From Burkholderia sp. BCC0322 (GTDB lineage: Bacteria > Pseudomonadota > Gammaproteobacteria > Burkholderiales > Burkholderiaceae): DNA of 64,000 nt. The stretch spans positions 248,001-312,000 of the forward strand of contig NZ_CADFDU010000006.1 in NCBI RefSeq assembly GCF_902833045.1, given 5' to 3'. The translations under genes were made by a program, and so were the position numbers. The first letter of the stretch is position 1, and each line of letters starts with the position of its first letter. The notes under the pieces are model-generated. The model ran no database searches and had not been told where the DNA came from. It saw nothing but the letters and a program-made list of their open reading frames with translations. Positions 38,296 to 48,657 of the stretch are shown in pieces.

Positions 38296-39597
38296 TCAGG
38301 TCGTGAAGCGCGCGGCGCGCAGCGCGGCGAGCGTGTCGGCGGGCCAGTGCTGCACGTCGCCGCCCAGATAGTCGGTCACCACTTTAGCAGACCCGCACGC
38401 GAGCCCCCAGCCGGCCGGGCCGTGCCCGAAATTGACGAACACGCGCGGATGCGGGGTCGGACCGACGACAGGCAGGCCGTCCGGCGACAGCAACTGCGTG
38501 CCTTGCCACGACAGCGCGGCCGAGATCCGCGCGGCGCCGGGCACCCAATCGTGGACGGCCTGCCCGAGCAGTGCGAGCGCGGCCTCGGACAGCGGCTCGG
38601 CGAGCGGCTTCGCGGTGTCGGGCAGGCTCTGCAGCACGGCGCCGCCGCCGACACGCAGCCGCTGGTGGGTGCGCGTGATCGAGATCCGCTTGATCGAATC
38701 GATGACGTTCAGGTGCGGTGCGTGTTCTTCGTAGGCGACCGGCGCGGTTAGCGTATGGACGCGCACCGGGTGCAGCGGCAGGCGCCAGCCGAGCCGGTCG
38801 AGCAGCGACAGGCTGCCGGCGCCGGCGGCGACCACGATCGCATCGGCGGAAATCACGTCGACCTCGCGTGCGTTCGACGCGCGCCGATCGCCGGTCGGGG
38901 CGAGCTCGACTGCGGCGCGGCCGGTGTCGGCGCGGATCGCGGCGACTTCCGCGCCGAAGCGGAACTGCACGCCATGCTCGTCGAGCGTCTGCTTGACCAG
39001 TTTCGCGAACAGCGGGCAATTGCCGGTGCGTTCGGTCTCGAGCAGCACGCCGCCGGCGAAGCCGGGCTCGGCGGGCACCGACGGCTCGAGCTCCGCGCAT
39101 TCGTCGGCGGAGAGCAGGCGGTACGGCTGGTCGAGCGTGCGCAGCAGCTCGAGCGCGGGCTGCATCGCATCCCAGTCGCGCGGGTCGCGCACCACGTGCA
39201 GGATGCCGGGCTTCTGCTCGAATTCGAGTTCGAGGCGCGTCTCGATGTCGGCGAGCGTGTCGCGCGACGCATCGATCAGCGGGCGCAGCCGCGCGTACTG
39301 GGCGGCGAACGCGTCGGGCTCGCGCAGCGTGCCGAGCTGCTTGACGAAGCGGCGCACGCCGCCGTTGAAGCCCGGCTTGTAGACGATGCCGCTGTCGCGC
39401 GGCTGGCGCTGGCGCATGAAGGTCGGGCCGAACCAGACGTCGAGCGGGCTCGGCAGCAGCGCGCCGCCGTCGCCGTAGGTCGCACCCTGCGCGACGGTCG
39501 CGTGGCGTTCGACCACGCACACGCGATGGCCGGCCGCGCGCAACTGGTAGGCGGTGGCGACGCCGCTGATTCCGCCGCCGATGACGATGACATCCAT
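38296..39597 (-). CDS. FAD-dependent amino-acid oxidoreductase (DadA-like)
   Basis: A 433-residue flavoprotein of the DadA/glycine oxidase (DAO) family. The FAD-binding GxGxxG motif is in MDVIVIGGGISGVATAYQL at the very N-terminus, followed by VVERHATVAQGATYGDGGAL; the C-terminal FAD contact is VNFGHGPAGWGLACGSAK. It probably oxidises a D-amino acid or a related amine and passes electrons to the respiratory chain. No alanine racemase gene is nearby, unlike a typical dad operon, so dadA itself is not claimed. The ATG at 39597 gives the family N-terminus exactly. Confidence 0.88.
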   Translation of the reverse strand: MDVIVIGGGISGVATAYQLRAAGHRVCVVERHATVAQGATYGDGGALLPSPLDVWFGPTFMRQRQPRDSGIVYKPGFNGGVRRFVKQLGTLREPDAFAAQYARLRPLIDASRDTLADIETRLELEFEQKPGILHVVRDPRDWDAMQPALELLRTLDQPYRLLSADECAELEPSVPAEPGFAGGVLLETERTGNCPLFAKLVKQTLDEHGVQFRFGAEVAAIRADTGRAAVELAPTGDRRASNAREVDVISADAIVVAAGAGSLSLLDRLGWRLPLHPVRVHTLTAPVAYEEHAPHLNVIDSIKRISITRTHQRLRVGGGAVLQSLPDTAKPLAEPLSEAALALLGQAVHDWVPGAARISAALSWQGTQLLSPDGLPVVGPTPHPRVFVNFGHGPAGWGLACGSAKVVTDYLGGDVQHWPADTLAALRAARFTT

Positions 39598-39848
39598 GGA
39601 TTGCTTCGATGACGGGTGGCGCGCGTGCGCCGCCTGGTGAAATTCGCTGGGGGCCCTGGCCCGGTGAACCCGGAATAATAGCGCCAAAATCGCGTGAGCC
39701 GGCGCCGGGCGAGCACGGACCGTGCAGCCGCGCCACGGCCGCCGGCTGCCTTGCCTGCGCGGGGCGGCCGGTGCGCGGCGCGCACCGCGGCACCGTTGCG
39801 GTGCATGCGGACTGCCGATCGGCCGGTCTGGGGCGACCGACTTCCGGG

Positions 39849-39854
39849 TATAAT
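39849..39854 (+). promoter_or_regulatory. -10 element upstream of purL
   Basis: A perfect TATAAT 62 bases before the purL ATG, with no clear -35 at the expected distance. Confidence 0.45.
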
Positions 39855-39915
39855 TACGGCCTTCCTTTCGCCCCACGTCGCCACCTCGCGCGACTCATCG
39901 ACGTCAGTCCAGCCC

Positions 39916-42900
39916 ATGGCTCACTTCTCGTGTTTTCCCGGCGCTTCGGCCCTCTCCGATTTCCGTCAAACCCGTCTGCTCGACACGCTCAGGCAAATCG
40001 ACGCCAACATTGTCGCGGTGCGCGGGCAGTTCCTGCACTTCGTCAATGCGGCCGAGCCGCTGTCGGCCGACGACAGCGCGCGCATCGACGCGCTGATGCA
40101 CTACGGCGCGCCGTTCGAGCCGGCGGCCGAGAAGGGCACGGCCGAGACCTTCGTCGTGCTGCCGCGCTTCGGCACGGTCTCGCCGTGGGCGAGCAAGGCA
40201 ACCGACATCGCGCAGCACTGCGGCCTCACGCACGTGCGCCGCATCGAGCGCGGCGTCGAGTTCACGGTCACGCTGAAGTCGGGCCTGCTCGGCGGCAAGA
40301 AGGCGCTGTCGGACGACGCGCGCGCGGCCGTCGCGGCCGCGCTGCATGACCGGATGACCGAAAGCGTGGTCGCGGCACGCGACGACGCGAAGCACCTGTT
40401 CGACGAACTGCCGGCCAAGCCGCTCACGCGCGTCGACGTGCTGGGCGTCGGCCGCGGCGCGCTCGAACGCGCGAATGTCGAGCTGGGCCTCGCGCTCGCC
40501 GACGACGAGATCGACTACCTGGTCGACGCATTCCGCAAGCTCGAACGCAACCCGACCGACGTGGAACTGATGATGTTCGCGCAGGCGAACAGCGAGCACT
40601 GCCGCCACAAGATCTTCAACGCGCAGTGGACGATCGACGGCGAAGCGCAGGACATGTCGCTGTTCGCGATGATCCGCAACACCGAGAAGCTGAGCCCGCA
40701 GGGCACGATCGTCGCGTATTCGGACAACTCGTCGATCATGGTCGGCGCCGAAGCGGAGCGCTGGTTCCCGCGCAACACGGGCGCGGCCGGCGAGCCGGGC
40801 GAGCGTTATGGCCGCCACACCGAGCTCACGCACACGCTGATGAAGGTCGAGACGCACAACCACCCGACGGCGATTTCGCCGTTCCCGGGTGCGGCGACCG
40901 GCGCGGGCGGCGAGATCCGCGACGAAGGCGCGACGGGCCGCGGTGCGCGCCCGAAGGCCGGCCTCACGGGCTTCACCGTGTCGAACCTCGATCTGCCCGA
41001 CGCACGCCAGTCGTGGGAAAACGCGCGCGACGCGGCGCAGCCGGTCGGCGAGCGCAACCCGAACGAGGTGCACGGCCCGTACGGCCGCCCGGATCGCATC
41101 GCGTCGCCGCTGCAGATCATGATCGACGGCCCGCTCGGCGGCGCCGCGTTCAACAACGAATTCGGCCGCCCGAACCTCGGCGGCTATTTCCGCGTGTACG
41201 AGCAGAACGTCGGCGGCCAGGTGCGCGGCTATCACAAGCCGATCATGATCGCGGGCGGCCTCGGCAACATCGCGGATCAGCATACGCACAAGCACGACGT
41301 GCCGGCCGGCTCGCTGCTGATCCAGATCGGCGGCCCCGGCATGCGGATCGGCATGGGCGGCGGCGCCGCGAGCTCGATGGCGACCGGCGCGAACACGGCC
41401 GAGCTCGACTTCGACTCGGTGCAGCGCGGCAACCCCGAAATCGAGCGTCGCGCCCAGGAAGTGATCAACGGCTGCTGGCAGCTCGGCGCGGAAAACCCGA
41501 TCCTGAGTATCCACGACGTCGGCGCGGGCGGCCTGTCGAACGCGTTCCCCGAGATCGTCGACGGCGCGGGCAAGGGCGCGCGCTTCGAGCTGCGCAAGGT
41601 CGCGCTCGAGGAATCGGGCCTGTCGCCGCGCGAAATCTGGTCGAACGAAGCGCAAGAGCGCTACGTGCTGGCGATCGCGCCGGCCGATCTGCCGCGCTTC
41701 GAGGCGATCTGCGCACGTGAGCGCTGCCCGTTCGCGGTGGTCGGCGTCGCGACCGACGAACGCCAATTGAAGCTCGTCGACGACGAAGCGACGGGCACCG
41801 ACGAATACCCGGTCGACATGCCGATGGAAGTGCTGCTCGGCAAGCCGCCGCGCATGCATCGCGACGTCACGCGCGTGGCGACCGAGCGCGCGCCGGTCGA
41901 CGTGACGGGCATCGCGCTGTCGGCAGTCGCCGTCGACGTGCTGAAGCACCCGACGGTCGGCAGCAAGTCGTTCCTGATCACGATCGGCGACCGTTCGGTC
42001 GGCGGCACGTCGGTGCGCGACCAGATGGTCGGCCCGTGGCAGGTGCCGGTGGCCGACTGCGCGATCACCGCGCTCGACTATGCGGGCTTCAAGGGCGAGG
42101 CGATGACGATGGCCGAGCGCACGCCGCTCGCGGTGATCGACGCGCCGGCATCGGGCCGCATGGCGGTCGGCGAGGCGATCACGAACATCGCGAGCGCGCC
42201 GATCGCGTCGCTCGACAAGCTGAAGCTGTCGGCGAACTGGATGGCCGCGTGCGGCACGGCCGGCGAGGACGCCGCGTTGTTCGACACGGTCAAGGCGATC
42301 GGCATGGAGTTGTGTCCGGCGCTCGGGATCGGCATCCCGGTCGGCAAGGATTCGCTGTCGATGAAGACGAAGTGGGACGAGCAGGGCGTCGCGAAGGAAG
42401 TGGTGTCGCCGGTGTCGCTGATCATCTCCGCGTTCGCGCCGGTCGAGGACGTGCGCCGTCACCTGACGCCGCAACTGCGCCGTATCGCCGACGCGGGCGA
42501 CAGCGTGCTGATCGCGATCGATCTCGGCCGCGGCAAGAACCGGATGGGCGGCAGCATCTTCGCGCAGGTCACGCAGCAGGTCGGCGACACGACGCCGGAC
42601 GTCGACGATGCGGAAGACCTGAAGCGCTTCTTCAACGCAATCCAGTCGCTCAATGCGCAAGACAAGCTGCTCGCGTACCACGATCGCTCGGACGGCGGCC
42701 TGTGGGCGACGGTGTGCGAAATGGCGTTCGCGGGCCACGCGGGCGTGTCGCTGAATGTCGACATGCTGACGCTGGACCCGAATCACGAATCCGACTACGG
42801 CGACGCGAAGGACTGGGCGAAGCAGACGAGTGGCCGTCGCGAGGATCGCACGCTGCGCGCGCTGTTCTCCGAGGAACTCGGCGCCGTCGTGCAGGTGCGT

Positions 42901-43980
42901 GCGACCGACCGCGACGCTGTGCTCGGCGCGCTGCGCGAGTTCGGCTTGTCGGCGTGCTCGCACGTGATCGGCTCGGTCAACGATCGCGACGTGATCGAGG
43001 TGTACCGCGACGCGAAGAAGATCTTCGACGCACCGCGCACCGAGCTCCATCGCGCATGGAGCGAAGTGAGCTGGCGCATCGCACGCCTGCGCGACAACCC
43101 CGCGTGTGCGGATGCCGAATACGACACGCTGCTCGACGCGGCCGATCCCGGCATCTCGCCGGTGCTGAGCTTCGATCCGGCCGACGACATCGCCGCGCCG
43201 TTCATCGCGACGGGCGCACGACCGCGCGTCGCGATCCTGCGCGAGCAGGGCGTGAACTCGCATCTGGAAACGGCCTACGCGTTCGATCGCGCGGGCTTCG
43301 ATGCGCACGACGTGCACATGAGCGACCTGCTCGCCGGCCGTGCAACGCTCGCCGATTTCGCAGGGGCGGTCGCATGTGGCGGCTTCTCGTACGGCGACGT
43401 GCTGGGCGCTGGCGAAGGCTGGGCGAAGACGGTCCGCTTCAACGCGAACCTTGCCGACATGTTCTCGGCGTTCTTCGCGCGTCCCGACACGTTCGCGCTC
43501 GGCATCTGCAACGGCTGCCAGATGCTGTCGAGCCTCGCGTCGATGATTCCGGGCGCAGAAGCGTGGCCGAAGTTCACGCGCAACAAGTCCGAGCAGTTCG
43601 AGGCGCGCTTCTCGTTCGTCGAAGTGCAGAAGTCGCCGTCGATCTTCTTCGCCGGAATGGAAGGTTCGCGGATTCCGGTCGCGGTCGCGCACGGCGAAGG
43701 CTACGCGGATTTCTCGCAGCAGGGCGACATCGATCGCGTCGCGGTCGCGATGCGTTACATCGACCACCGCGGCGAAGCGACCGAGGGCTATCCGTTCAAC
43801 CCGAACGGCTCGCCGGCCGGCATCACGTCGGTCACGACGGCCGACGGCCGCTTCTCGGTGCTGATGCCGCACATGGAGCGTGTGCATCGTACGGTCGCGA
43901 TGAGCTGGCATCCGGAAAGCTGGGGCGAAGCGAGCCCGTGGATGCGTGTGTTCCGTAACGCGCGCCGCTGGATCGGCTGA
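39916..43980 (+). CDS. purL: Phosphoribosylformylglycinamidine synthase, single-chain type
   Basis: A 1354-residue single-chain enzyme (proteobacterial large PurL) converting FGAR, glutamine and ATP to FGAM in purine synthesis. Order: N-terminal PurS-like domain, linker, two AIRS-type ATP-binding halves ([33 protein letters not shown]), and a C-terminal glutamine amidotransferase domain (about 1060-1354) with the nucleophile in [10 protein letters not shown] and the His/Glu pair in SWHPE. The ATG at 39916 gives the usual start [16 protein letters not shown] box lies 62 bases upstream. Confidence 0.98.
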   Translation: MAHFSCFPGASALSDFRQTRLLDTLRQIDANIVAVRGQFLHFVNAAEPLSADDSARIDALMHYGAPFEPAAEKGTAETFVVLPRFGTVSPWASKATDIAQHCGLTHVRRIERGVEFTVTLKSGLLGGKKALSDDARAAVAAALHDRMTESVVAARDDAKHLFDELPAKPLTRVDVLGVGRGALERANVELGLALADDEIDYLVDAFRKLERNPTDVELMMFAQANSEHCRHKIFNAQWTIDGEAQDMSLFAMIRNTEKLSPQGTIVAYSDNSSIMVGAEAERWFPRNTGAAGEPGERYGRHTELTHTLMKVETHNHPTAISPFPGAATGAGGEIRDEGATGRGARPKAGLTGFTVSNLDLPDARQSWENARDAAQPVGERNPNEVHGPYGRPDRIASPLQIMIDGPLGGAAFNNEFGRPNLGGYFRVYEQNVGGQVRGYHKPIMIAGGLGNIADQHTHKHDVPAGSLLIQIGGPGMRIGMGGGAASSMATGANTAELDFDSVQRGNPEIERRAQEVINGCWQLGAENPILSIHDVGAGGLSNAFPEIVDGAGKGARFELRKVALEESGLSPREIWSNEAQERYVLAIAPADLPRFEAICARERCPFAVVGVATDERQLKLVDDEATGTDEYPVDMPMEVLLGKPPRMHRDVTRVATERAPVDVTGIALSAVAVDVLKHPTVGSKSFLITIGDRSVGGTSVRDQMVGPWQVPVADCAITALDYAGFKGEAMTMAERTPLAVIDAPASGRMAVGEAITNIASAPIASLDKLKLSANWMAACGTAGEDAALFDTVKAIGMELCPALGIGIPVGKDSLSMKTKWDEQGVAKEVVSPVSLIISAFAPVEDVRRHLTPQLRRIADAGDSVLIAIDLGRGKNRMGGSIFAQVTQQVGDTTPDVDDAEDLKRFFNAIQSLNAQDKLLAYHDRSDGGLWATVCEMAFAGHAGVSLNVDMLTLDPNHESDYGDAKDWAKQTSGRREDRTLRALFSEELGAVVQVRATDRDAVLGALREFGLSACSHVIGSVNDRDVIEVYRDAKKIFDAPRTELHRAWSEVSWRIARLRDNPACADAEYDTLLDAADPGISPVLSFDPADDIAAPFIATGARPRVAILREQGVNSHLETAYAFDRAGFDAHDVHMSDLLAGRATLADFAGAVACGGFSYGDVLGAGEGWAKTVRFNANLADMFSAFFARPDTFALGICNGCQMLSSLASMIPGAEAWPKFTRNKSEQFEARFSFVEVQKSPSIFFAGMEGSRIPVAVAHGEGYADFSQQGDIDRVAVAMRYIDHRGEATEGYPFNPNGSPAGITSVTTADGRFSVLMPHMERVHRTVAMSWHPESWGEASPWMRVFRNARRWIG

Positions 43981-43985
43981 TCGGG

Positions 43986-44531
43986 ATGATGTTCGACCCG
44001 AACGCGCCGGTCGAGGTCGTCACGCTGCGCGACGAGCGTGCGAGCGAGGGCGACGCGATCGGTCGCGTGATCGTCGCCGCGTTCGCGGGCGAGCCGGAAG
44101 GCGGGCAGTTCGAGCGGCGGATCGTCGATACGCTGCGTGCGGACGGTGCGTTGAGCGTCTCGCTCGTCGCGGAGCGCGACGGCCGCCTGATCGGGCACGT
44201 TGCGTTCTCGCCGGTGTCGATTGGCGGTGAACCGTCGGGCAGCCAGCGCTGGTACGGGCTGGCGCCGCTCGCGGTGCTGCCCGACTGCCGGCGACGGAGC
44301 ATCGGTGCAGGGCTGGTGCGCACGGGGCTCGACGCGTTGCGCCGGCTTGGCGCGCGCGGTTGCGTCCTGCTCGGCGACCCCGCGTACTACGCGCGGTTCG
44401 GCTTTGCGCCTTCCGGCGGCATCGTGTTCCCGGGCGTGCCGCCCGAGTATTTCCTCGCGCTGTCGCTCGACGATTCGGCGCCGCGGCCGTCGGGTGACGT
44501 TCGCTATCAGGACGTGTTCCATCCCGCGTAG
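43986..44531 (+). CDS. GNAT-family N-acetyltransferase (YhbS-like)
   Basis: A 181-residue acetyltransferase. The acetyl-CoA binding region is LAPLAVLPDCRRRSIGAGLV (motif A, R/Q-x-x-G-x-G/A type), followed by GCVLLGDPAYYARFGFAPSG, a segment characteristic of YhbS-type members. The start is either ATG 43986 or the next codon. It begins 5 bases after purL and is thus probably co-transcribed, although no functional link is known. The acceptor substrate cannot be predicted. A strong terminator follows. Confidence 0.87.
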   Translation: MMFDPNAPVEVVTLRDERASEGDAIGRVIVAAFAGEPEGGQFERRIVDTLRADGALSVSLVAERDGRLIGHVAFSPVSIGGEPSGSQRWYGLAPLAVLPDCRRRSIGAGLVRTGLDALRRLGARGCVLLGDPAYYARFGFAPSGGIVFPGVPPEYFLALSLDDSAPRPSGDVRYQDVFHPA

Positions 44532-44564
44532 CCTGGGCTTGCGGTGCGCGCGAATCCGGCACGG

Positions 44565-44599
44565 AAACAGGCCGCTCTTTGGAGCGGCCTGTTTCTTTT
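44565..44599 (+). terminator. Terminator after the purL-GNAT unit
   Basis: A perfect 13-bp stem (AAACAGGCCGCTC / GAGCGGCCTGTTT) with loop TTTG and a following T-rich stretch. Confidence 0.93.
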
Positions 44600-44650
44600 T
44601 GCCGGGCGGCAAGCGCATCGTGACGCGCCCGCAGGCAGTGCGCGGGCAAT

Positions 44651-44678
44651 AAAAAAGCCGCTCCGAAGAGCGGCTTTT
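44651..44678 (-). terminator. Terminator of the msrB-yciB-bolA-ppiC direction
   Basis: A perfect 11-bp stem (AAAAGCCGCTC / GAGCGGCTTTT, loop CGAA). Read on the minus strand it is followed by a T-run, so it ends transcription after the PpiC-type gene, 27 bases past its stop. Confidence 0.9.
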
Positions 44679-44704
44679 CGATGCATCGGCGATGAGCGCC
44701 GGCG

Positions 44705-45487
44705 TTACTGGATCTTTGCCTGCTGGCGCAGACCTTCCTCGAACGCCTGCAGCTTCTGCTGCACGAGCTGCTGCGCGATCTGCGCCTTCACCTGGTCGAA
44801 CGGCGGCGGCGCGATGTCGCGGATGTCGTCGACGCGGATGATGTGCCAGCCGAACTGCGTCTTCACCGGCGAGTCGGTCATCTGGCCTTTCTGCAGCTTC
44901 TGCGCAGCCGCTGCGAATTCCGGCACGTATGCCTTCGGGTCGGACCAGTCGAGGTCGCCGCCGTTCTTGCCCGAACCCGGATCCTTCGAGTACTGCTTCG
45001 CAAGATCCTCGAACTTCGCGCCGGCCTTGATCTTCGCGATCAGGTCCTTCGCCTGCTGCTCGTTGTCGACGAGGATGTGGTGCAGGTGATATTCGCGGTT
45101 GCCGCCGGCGCCCTTGACGAGGTCGTCATAGCGGGCCTTCACTTCGGCGTCGGTCGGCTGGTTCTTCTTCAGGAAGCTCTCGATCATCGAACGCAGCACG
45201 ACGGTCTGCTGCGCGACGGCAACTTGCGCCTTCACGTCCGGACGGTTCGGGATGCCTTCGCGGATGGCTTCCTGCATCAGGATTTCGCGGTTCACGAGTT
45301 CCTGGCGCACGGCCTGCTGCAGTTGCGGGCTGTCGGTCTGGCCTTGTTGGACGAGCTGAGCAACCATCGCGTCGGCGCGCGACTTCGGAATCGGCGTGCC
45401 GTTGACGACGGCGATGTTCTGGGCAAATGCCGGTGCCGCTGCAAAGGCAGCCGCCGCGACCCACAGGCGGGGGGATTTCAGGATCAT
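44705..45487 (-). CDS. Periplasmic parvulin-type peptidyl-prolyl isomerase
   Basis: A 260-residue exported foldase. Residues 1-22 form a signal peptide (VAAAAFAAAPAFAQ). A SurA-like N-terminal helix region follows, then a parvulin domain at about 132-225 (YHLHHILVDNEQQAK, GGDLDWSDPKAYV, TQFGWHIIRVDD). The glutamine-rich C-terminal helix is typical of the beta-proteobacterial family. It is the last gene in a minus-strand series after yciB and bolA. Its role overlaps with PpiD and SurA; client proteins are unknown. Confidence 0.93.
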   Translation of the reverse strand: MILKSPRLWVAAAAFAAAPAFAQNIAVVNGTPIPKSRADAMVAQLVQQGQTDSPQLQQAVRQELVNREILMQEAIREGIPNRPDVKAQVAVAQQTVVLRSMIESFLKKNQPTDAEVKARYDDLVKGAGGNREYHLHHILVDNEQQAKDLIAKIKAGAKFEDLAKQYSKDPGSGKNGGDLDWSDPKAYVPEFAAAAQKLQKGQMTDSPVKTQFGWHIIRVDDIRDIAPPPFDQVKAQIAQQLVQQKLQAFEEGLRQQAKIQ

Positions 45488-45505
45488 CGGGAATTCCTAA
45501 TGAGA

Positions 45506-45814
45506 CTAGATTGAAGATTCGTTGAATTCTTCGGGCGTGTACGCCACGATCGCGAGCGCGTGAATGCCGCGCTGCATCGCATCAGCGAGCGCATCATACA
45601 CCAGCCGGTGCCGTGCGACGCGCGGCTTGCCCGCGAATGCGGCCGACACGATCGTGACCGTGAAGTGGCCGCCGGCGGCCGCGCCGGCGTGGCCCGCGTG
45701 CTGCGCGCTGTCGTCGCGCACGGTGAGCGACAGCGGGGCGAGCGCTGCCGTGAGGCGCGCTTCGATCAGCGCGATGCGCTCGTCGGGCGACGCGTGGAGA
45801 AAGGCGTCCGTCAT
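45506..45814 (-). CDS. bolA: BolA-family protein
   Basis: A 102-residue protein with the class II KH-like BolA fold, including AGKPRVARHRLVYDALADAM, which matches the family's conserved FxGxSxxxRHRxVYxxL region, and the ending IHALAIVAYTPEEF. BolA proteins partner with monothiol glutaredoxins in iron-sulfur handling and affect cell shape and biofilm. The start lies 1 base after the yciB stop, indicating translational coupling. Confidence 0.93.
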   Translation of the reverse strand: MTDAFLHASPDERIALIEARLTAALAPLSLTVRDDSAQHAGHAGAAAGGHFTVTIVSAAFAGKPRVARHRLVYDALADAMQRGIHALAIVAYTPEEFNESSI

Positions 45815-45815
45815 G

Positions 45816-46346
45816 TCACTCGTCCTTCAGGTATTTCGTGAGCCACAGGCTCTGCAGGATGATGAATACGACCATCGCGCCCGTCGTGCCGAACAGCTTG
45901 AAGTTCACCCACTGCGATTCGGTGAAGTTGTGCACCACGTACAGGTTCGCGACACCGAGCACTGCGAAGAACAGCGCCCAGGCGACGTTCAGCTTGTCCC
46001 ACACGGGGTGCGGCAGCGTGAGCTGCTTGCCCATCATCTTCTCGATCAGGTTGTTGCCGAACACATAGCGTGCGGCGAGCAGCCCGATCGCAAACAGCCA
46101 GTACAGCACAGTCGGTTTCCATTGAATGAATTTCTCGTCATGCAGGACGAGGGTGGCGCCACCGAAAACGACGATCACGCCGAGGCTGACCCACAGCATC
46201 GTGTCGACCTTCCGGTGCCGGAAGGCAACCCATGCGACCTGGGCCAGCGTCGCGACGATCGCGACGGCGGTAGCGGTAAAGATGCCCCAGACCTTGAAGG
46301 CGGCAAAAAACAGGATGATCGGAAACAGATCGAACAGGAATTTCAT
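45816..46346 (-). CDS. yciB: Inner membrane septation protein A (YciB/IspZ)
   Basis: A 176-residue inner-membrane protein with five predicted helices (about 4-18, 20-42, 50-66, 78-95, 118-140, 147-168; the first two are close together). The family start [18 protein letters not shown] and the segment [15 protein letters not shown] are diagnostic. The protein influences cell envelope synthesis and septation. It is tightly followed by bolA. A strong hairpin lies just before its start. Confidence 0.95.
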   Translation of the reverse strand: MKFLFDLFPIILFFAAFKVWGIFTATAVAIVATLAQVAWVAFRHRKVDTMLWVSLGVIVVFGGATLVLHDEKFIQWKPTVLYWLFAIGLLAARYVFGNNLIEKMMGKQLTLPHPVWDKLNVAWALFFAVLGVANLYVVHNFTESQWVNFKLFGTTGAMVVFIILQSLWLTKYLKDE

Positions 46347-46361
46347 GGCGCTCGCAGCTGC

Positions 46362-46389
46362 GTGAAAGGCCGCGTGCGCGGCCTTTCAC
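46362..46389 (-). other. Intercistronic hairpin between msrB and yciB
   Basis: A perfect palindromic stem of up to 13 bp (GTGAAAGGCCGCG / CGCGGCCTTTCAC) with a 2-base centre, ending 15 bases before the yciB ATG. It lacks a T-run on either strand, so a terminator is unlikely; an mRNA-stability or translation-modulating element is possible. Confidence 0.6.
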
Positions 46390-46466
46390 CGTTGTAGGGA
46401 CCCGCCAGGCACCGCCGGAGCGGATCGGGGCGGTGGCGAGGGGAGCCCCGATCCGCCCGGCGCCGC

Positions 46467-46898
46467 TCATTCGTTTTCGGGTCGGGACTCGAAGTTTAAC
46501 GCAGCCGAATTGATGCAGTACCGCAAACCGGTCTTGTCGCGCGGGCCGTCCTCGAAGACGTGGCCGAGATGCGCGCCGCAGTGATTGCAGCGGACCTCGA
46601 CGCGCACCATCCCGTGCGAGTAGTCGACCTTCTCGTCGATCACCTCGCCGTTGAGCGGCTTGAAGTAGCTGGGCCAGCCGCAGCCCGAGTGGAATTTGGC
46701 GCCGGATTCGAACAGCGGCGTGCTGCAGACGACGCATTTGTAGATACCGTCGTCTTCCGTGTCGGTGTATTCGCCGGTGAACGCACGCTCGGTCGCCGCA
46801 TGCTGCGTGACTTCGTACTGCATCGGCGTGAGCCGGCGGCGCAGCTCGGCGTCGTCCTTCTCGTACGGGAAGGTCTTGTCGTCGGAATCGTGGGACAT
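46467..46898 (-). CDS. msrB: Peptide-methionine (R)-S-oxide reductase
   Basis: A 143-residue MsrB that reduces the R epimer of methionine sulfoxide. It has the structural zinc site (two CxxC pairs: CVVC and CNHC) and the catalytic cysteine at about 128 in [13 protein letters not shown], in the RxCxN context. It has no signal peptide, so it is cytoplasmic. It lies 44 bases downstream of selO on the same strand; yciB, bolA and ppiC follow after about 120 bases. Confidence 0.97.
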   Translation of the reverse strand: MSHDSDDKTFPYEKDDAELRRRLTPMQYEVTQHAATERAFTGEYTDTEDDGIYKCVVCSTPLFESGAKFHSGCGWPSYFKPLNGEVIDEKVDYSHGMVRVEVRCNHCGAHLGHVFEDGPRDKTGLRYCINSAALNFESRPENE

Positions 46899-46942
46899 GT
46901 GGGGTTCTCCTGATCGGTCGGTCGATACGCGCGGGTTGGGGC

Positions 46943-48511
46943 TCAGGACGAGCAGCTCACTTCGAGCGACCCGGCCCAGTCGGGCGGCAACGCCGCGTAC
47001 GCTTCATGCTCCGGTTGTTCGTCGAACGGCCGGCGCAGGATCTGCGCGAGCCGCTCGACTTCCGAGAAATCCTTTTCCTTCGCGCGCCGGATCGCGACTT
47101 CGGCCAGATGGTTGCGCAGGACGTATTTCGGGTTCACGCGGTTCATCGCGGCAGCACGTGCCGCATCGTCGCGCATTTCCTCGGACAGCCGCGCGCGGTA
47201 GAGGTTCGCCCACGCATCGAACGCGTCGCGGTCGATGAACAGGTCGCGCACGGGCGCGTCGCGGCTCGCGTCGTGCTTCGAGATCTGCGCGAGCCGGCGG
47301 AACGTCAGCGTGAAATCCGCGTGGCTCGCATGCATCGTCTCGAGCAGCTTGTTGGCGAGCTCGGCATCGTTCTCGCGCTCGAGCTCGAGGCCGAGCTTCG
47401 CACGCATCGCGCGTTCGAGCGCGGGGCCGAAGCGTTCCGGAAACTTCGCGAGCGCGGCCTGCGCGTCGTCCACCGCGCGCTCGGCGCGTGCGTCGTCGTC
47501 CGCAATGCCGTGCTGCAGCCCGATCAGCGGCAGCAGCGCCTGCGCGAGGCAATAGCAGTTCCAGTGCGCAATGCGCGGCTGCATCCGGTACGCGTAGCGG
47601 CCGCCGTTATCGGAGTGGTTGCAGATGTGGTTCGCGTCGAACGCGTCGACGAAGCCGAACGGGCCGTAGTCGATCGTCACGCCGAGGATCGACATGTTGT
47701 CGGTGTTCATCACGCCGTGGCAGAAGCCGACGGCCTGCCACTGCGCGACGAGGTCTGCCGTGCGCAGCGTCGCGGCTTCGAGCAGCGCGAGGTACGGATC
47801 GTCGGCGCGGCGGCAATCCGGATAGAAGCGGTCGATCACGTGATCGGCGAGCTGGCGCAGCAGGTCGGGGCGATCGTTCGAGAAGAAGTGCTCGAAGTGG
47901 CCGAAGCGCACGAAGCTTTCCGACACGCGCGTGACGACGGCCGATGTCTCGATCTCCTCGCGCACCACCGGCTGGTCGGAACCGATCACCGTCAGCGCGC
48001 GTGTGGTCGGGATGCCGAGGTGATGCATCGCTTCCGAGCACAGGAATTCGCGGATCGACGAGCGCAGCACCGCGCGGCCGTCGCCCATCCGCGAGTACGG
48101 CGTACGGCCGCTGCCTTTCAGTTGCAGTTCGTAGCGGCGGCCGTCGGTGCCGGTGCGCTCGCCGATCGTCAGCGCGCGGCCGTCGCCGAGCTGGCCGGCC
48201 CACACGCCGAACTGATGGCCGGAATACACCGAAGCGTACGGCATCGAGGTTGCGGGCCAGTCGCGCGTCGGGTTGCCGGCGAACAGCTCGGCGAAGCCAG
48301 GCTGCGCGGCGATCGACGCCGGCAGGTCGAGCAGTTGCGCGACCTCGTCGGAAAAGCCGACGACGTACGGCGCGGCAAGCGGCGCGGCCGGCAGGCGCGT
48401 ATGAAACGCGTCGCCGAGCCGGACGAACGCGCCTTCGGCGGGTGCGCCGAGCGTGGCGGCGAGGTCGGGAAGGGTGTCAGCCGCATCGGCTGCGCTTCGG
48501 GAAAACGACAT
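46943..48511 (-). CDS. selO: Protein adenylyltransferase SelO (YdiU/UPF0061)
   Basis: A 522-residue pseudokinase of the SelO family, which binds ATP in a flipped orientation and AMPylates protein targets, in E. coli including glutaredoxin. Family segments are present: [52 protein letters not shown] and the metal-binding [12 protein letters not shown]. The C-terminal selenocysteine of eukaryotic forms is replaced by the ending EVSCSS. The ATG at 48511 has GAGG nearby. It is followed by msrB, which supports a role in redox stress. Confidence 0.95.
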   Translation of the reverse strand: MSFSRSAADAADTLPDLAATLGAPAEGAFVRLGDAFHTRLPAAPLAAPYVVGFSDEVAQLLDLPASIAAQPGFAELFAGNPTRDWPATSMPYASVYSGHQFGVWAGQLGDGRALTIGERTGTDGRRYELQLKGSGRTPYSRMGDGRAVLRSSIREFLCSEAMHHLGIPTTRALTVIGSDQPVVREEIETSAVVTRVSESFVRFGHFEHFFSNDRPDLLRQLADHVIDRFYPDCRRADDPYLALLEAATLRTADLVAQWQAVGFCHGVMNTDNMSILGVTIDYGPFGFVDAFDANHICNHSDNGGRYAYRMQPRIAHWNCYCLAQALLPLIGLQHGIADDDARAERAVDDAQAALAKFPERFGPALERAMRAKLGLELERENDAELANKLLETMHASHADFTLTFRRLAQISKHDASRDAPVRDLFIDRDAFDAWANLYRARLSEEMRDDAARAAAMNRVNPKYVLRNHLAEVAIRRAKEKDFSEVERLAQILRRPFDEQPEHEAYAALPPDWAGSLEVSCSS

Positions 48512-48657
48512 GTTGAGCGCCTCTGGGTAAGCCGATATTGTAAGGCGGCGCCGCGCCGCCCGCATGGTGGCCCGCGCACCGTGCGCCACGCCCGCCCGGG
48601 GCCGCCGACGGACGCGCGGCAGAGGCACCGATTCGCATCCACACGGAGAACAAGACG

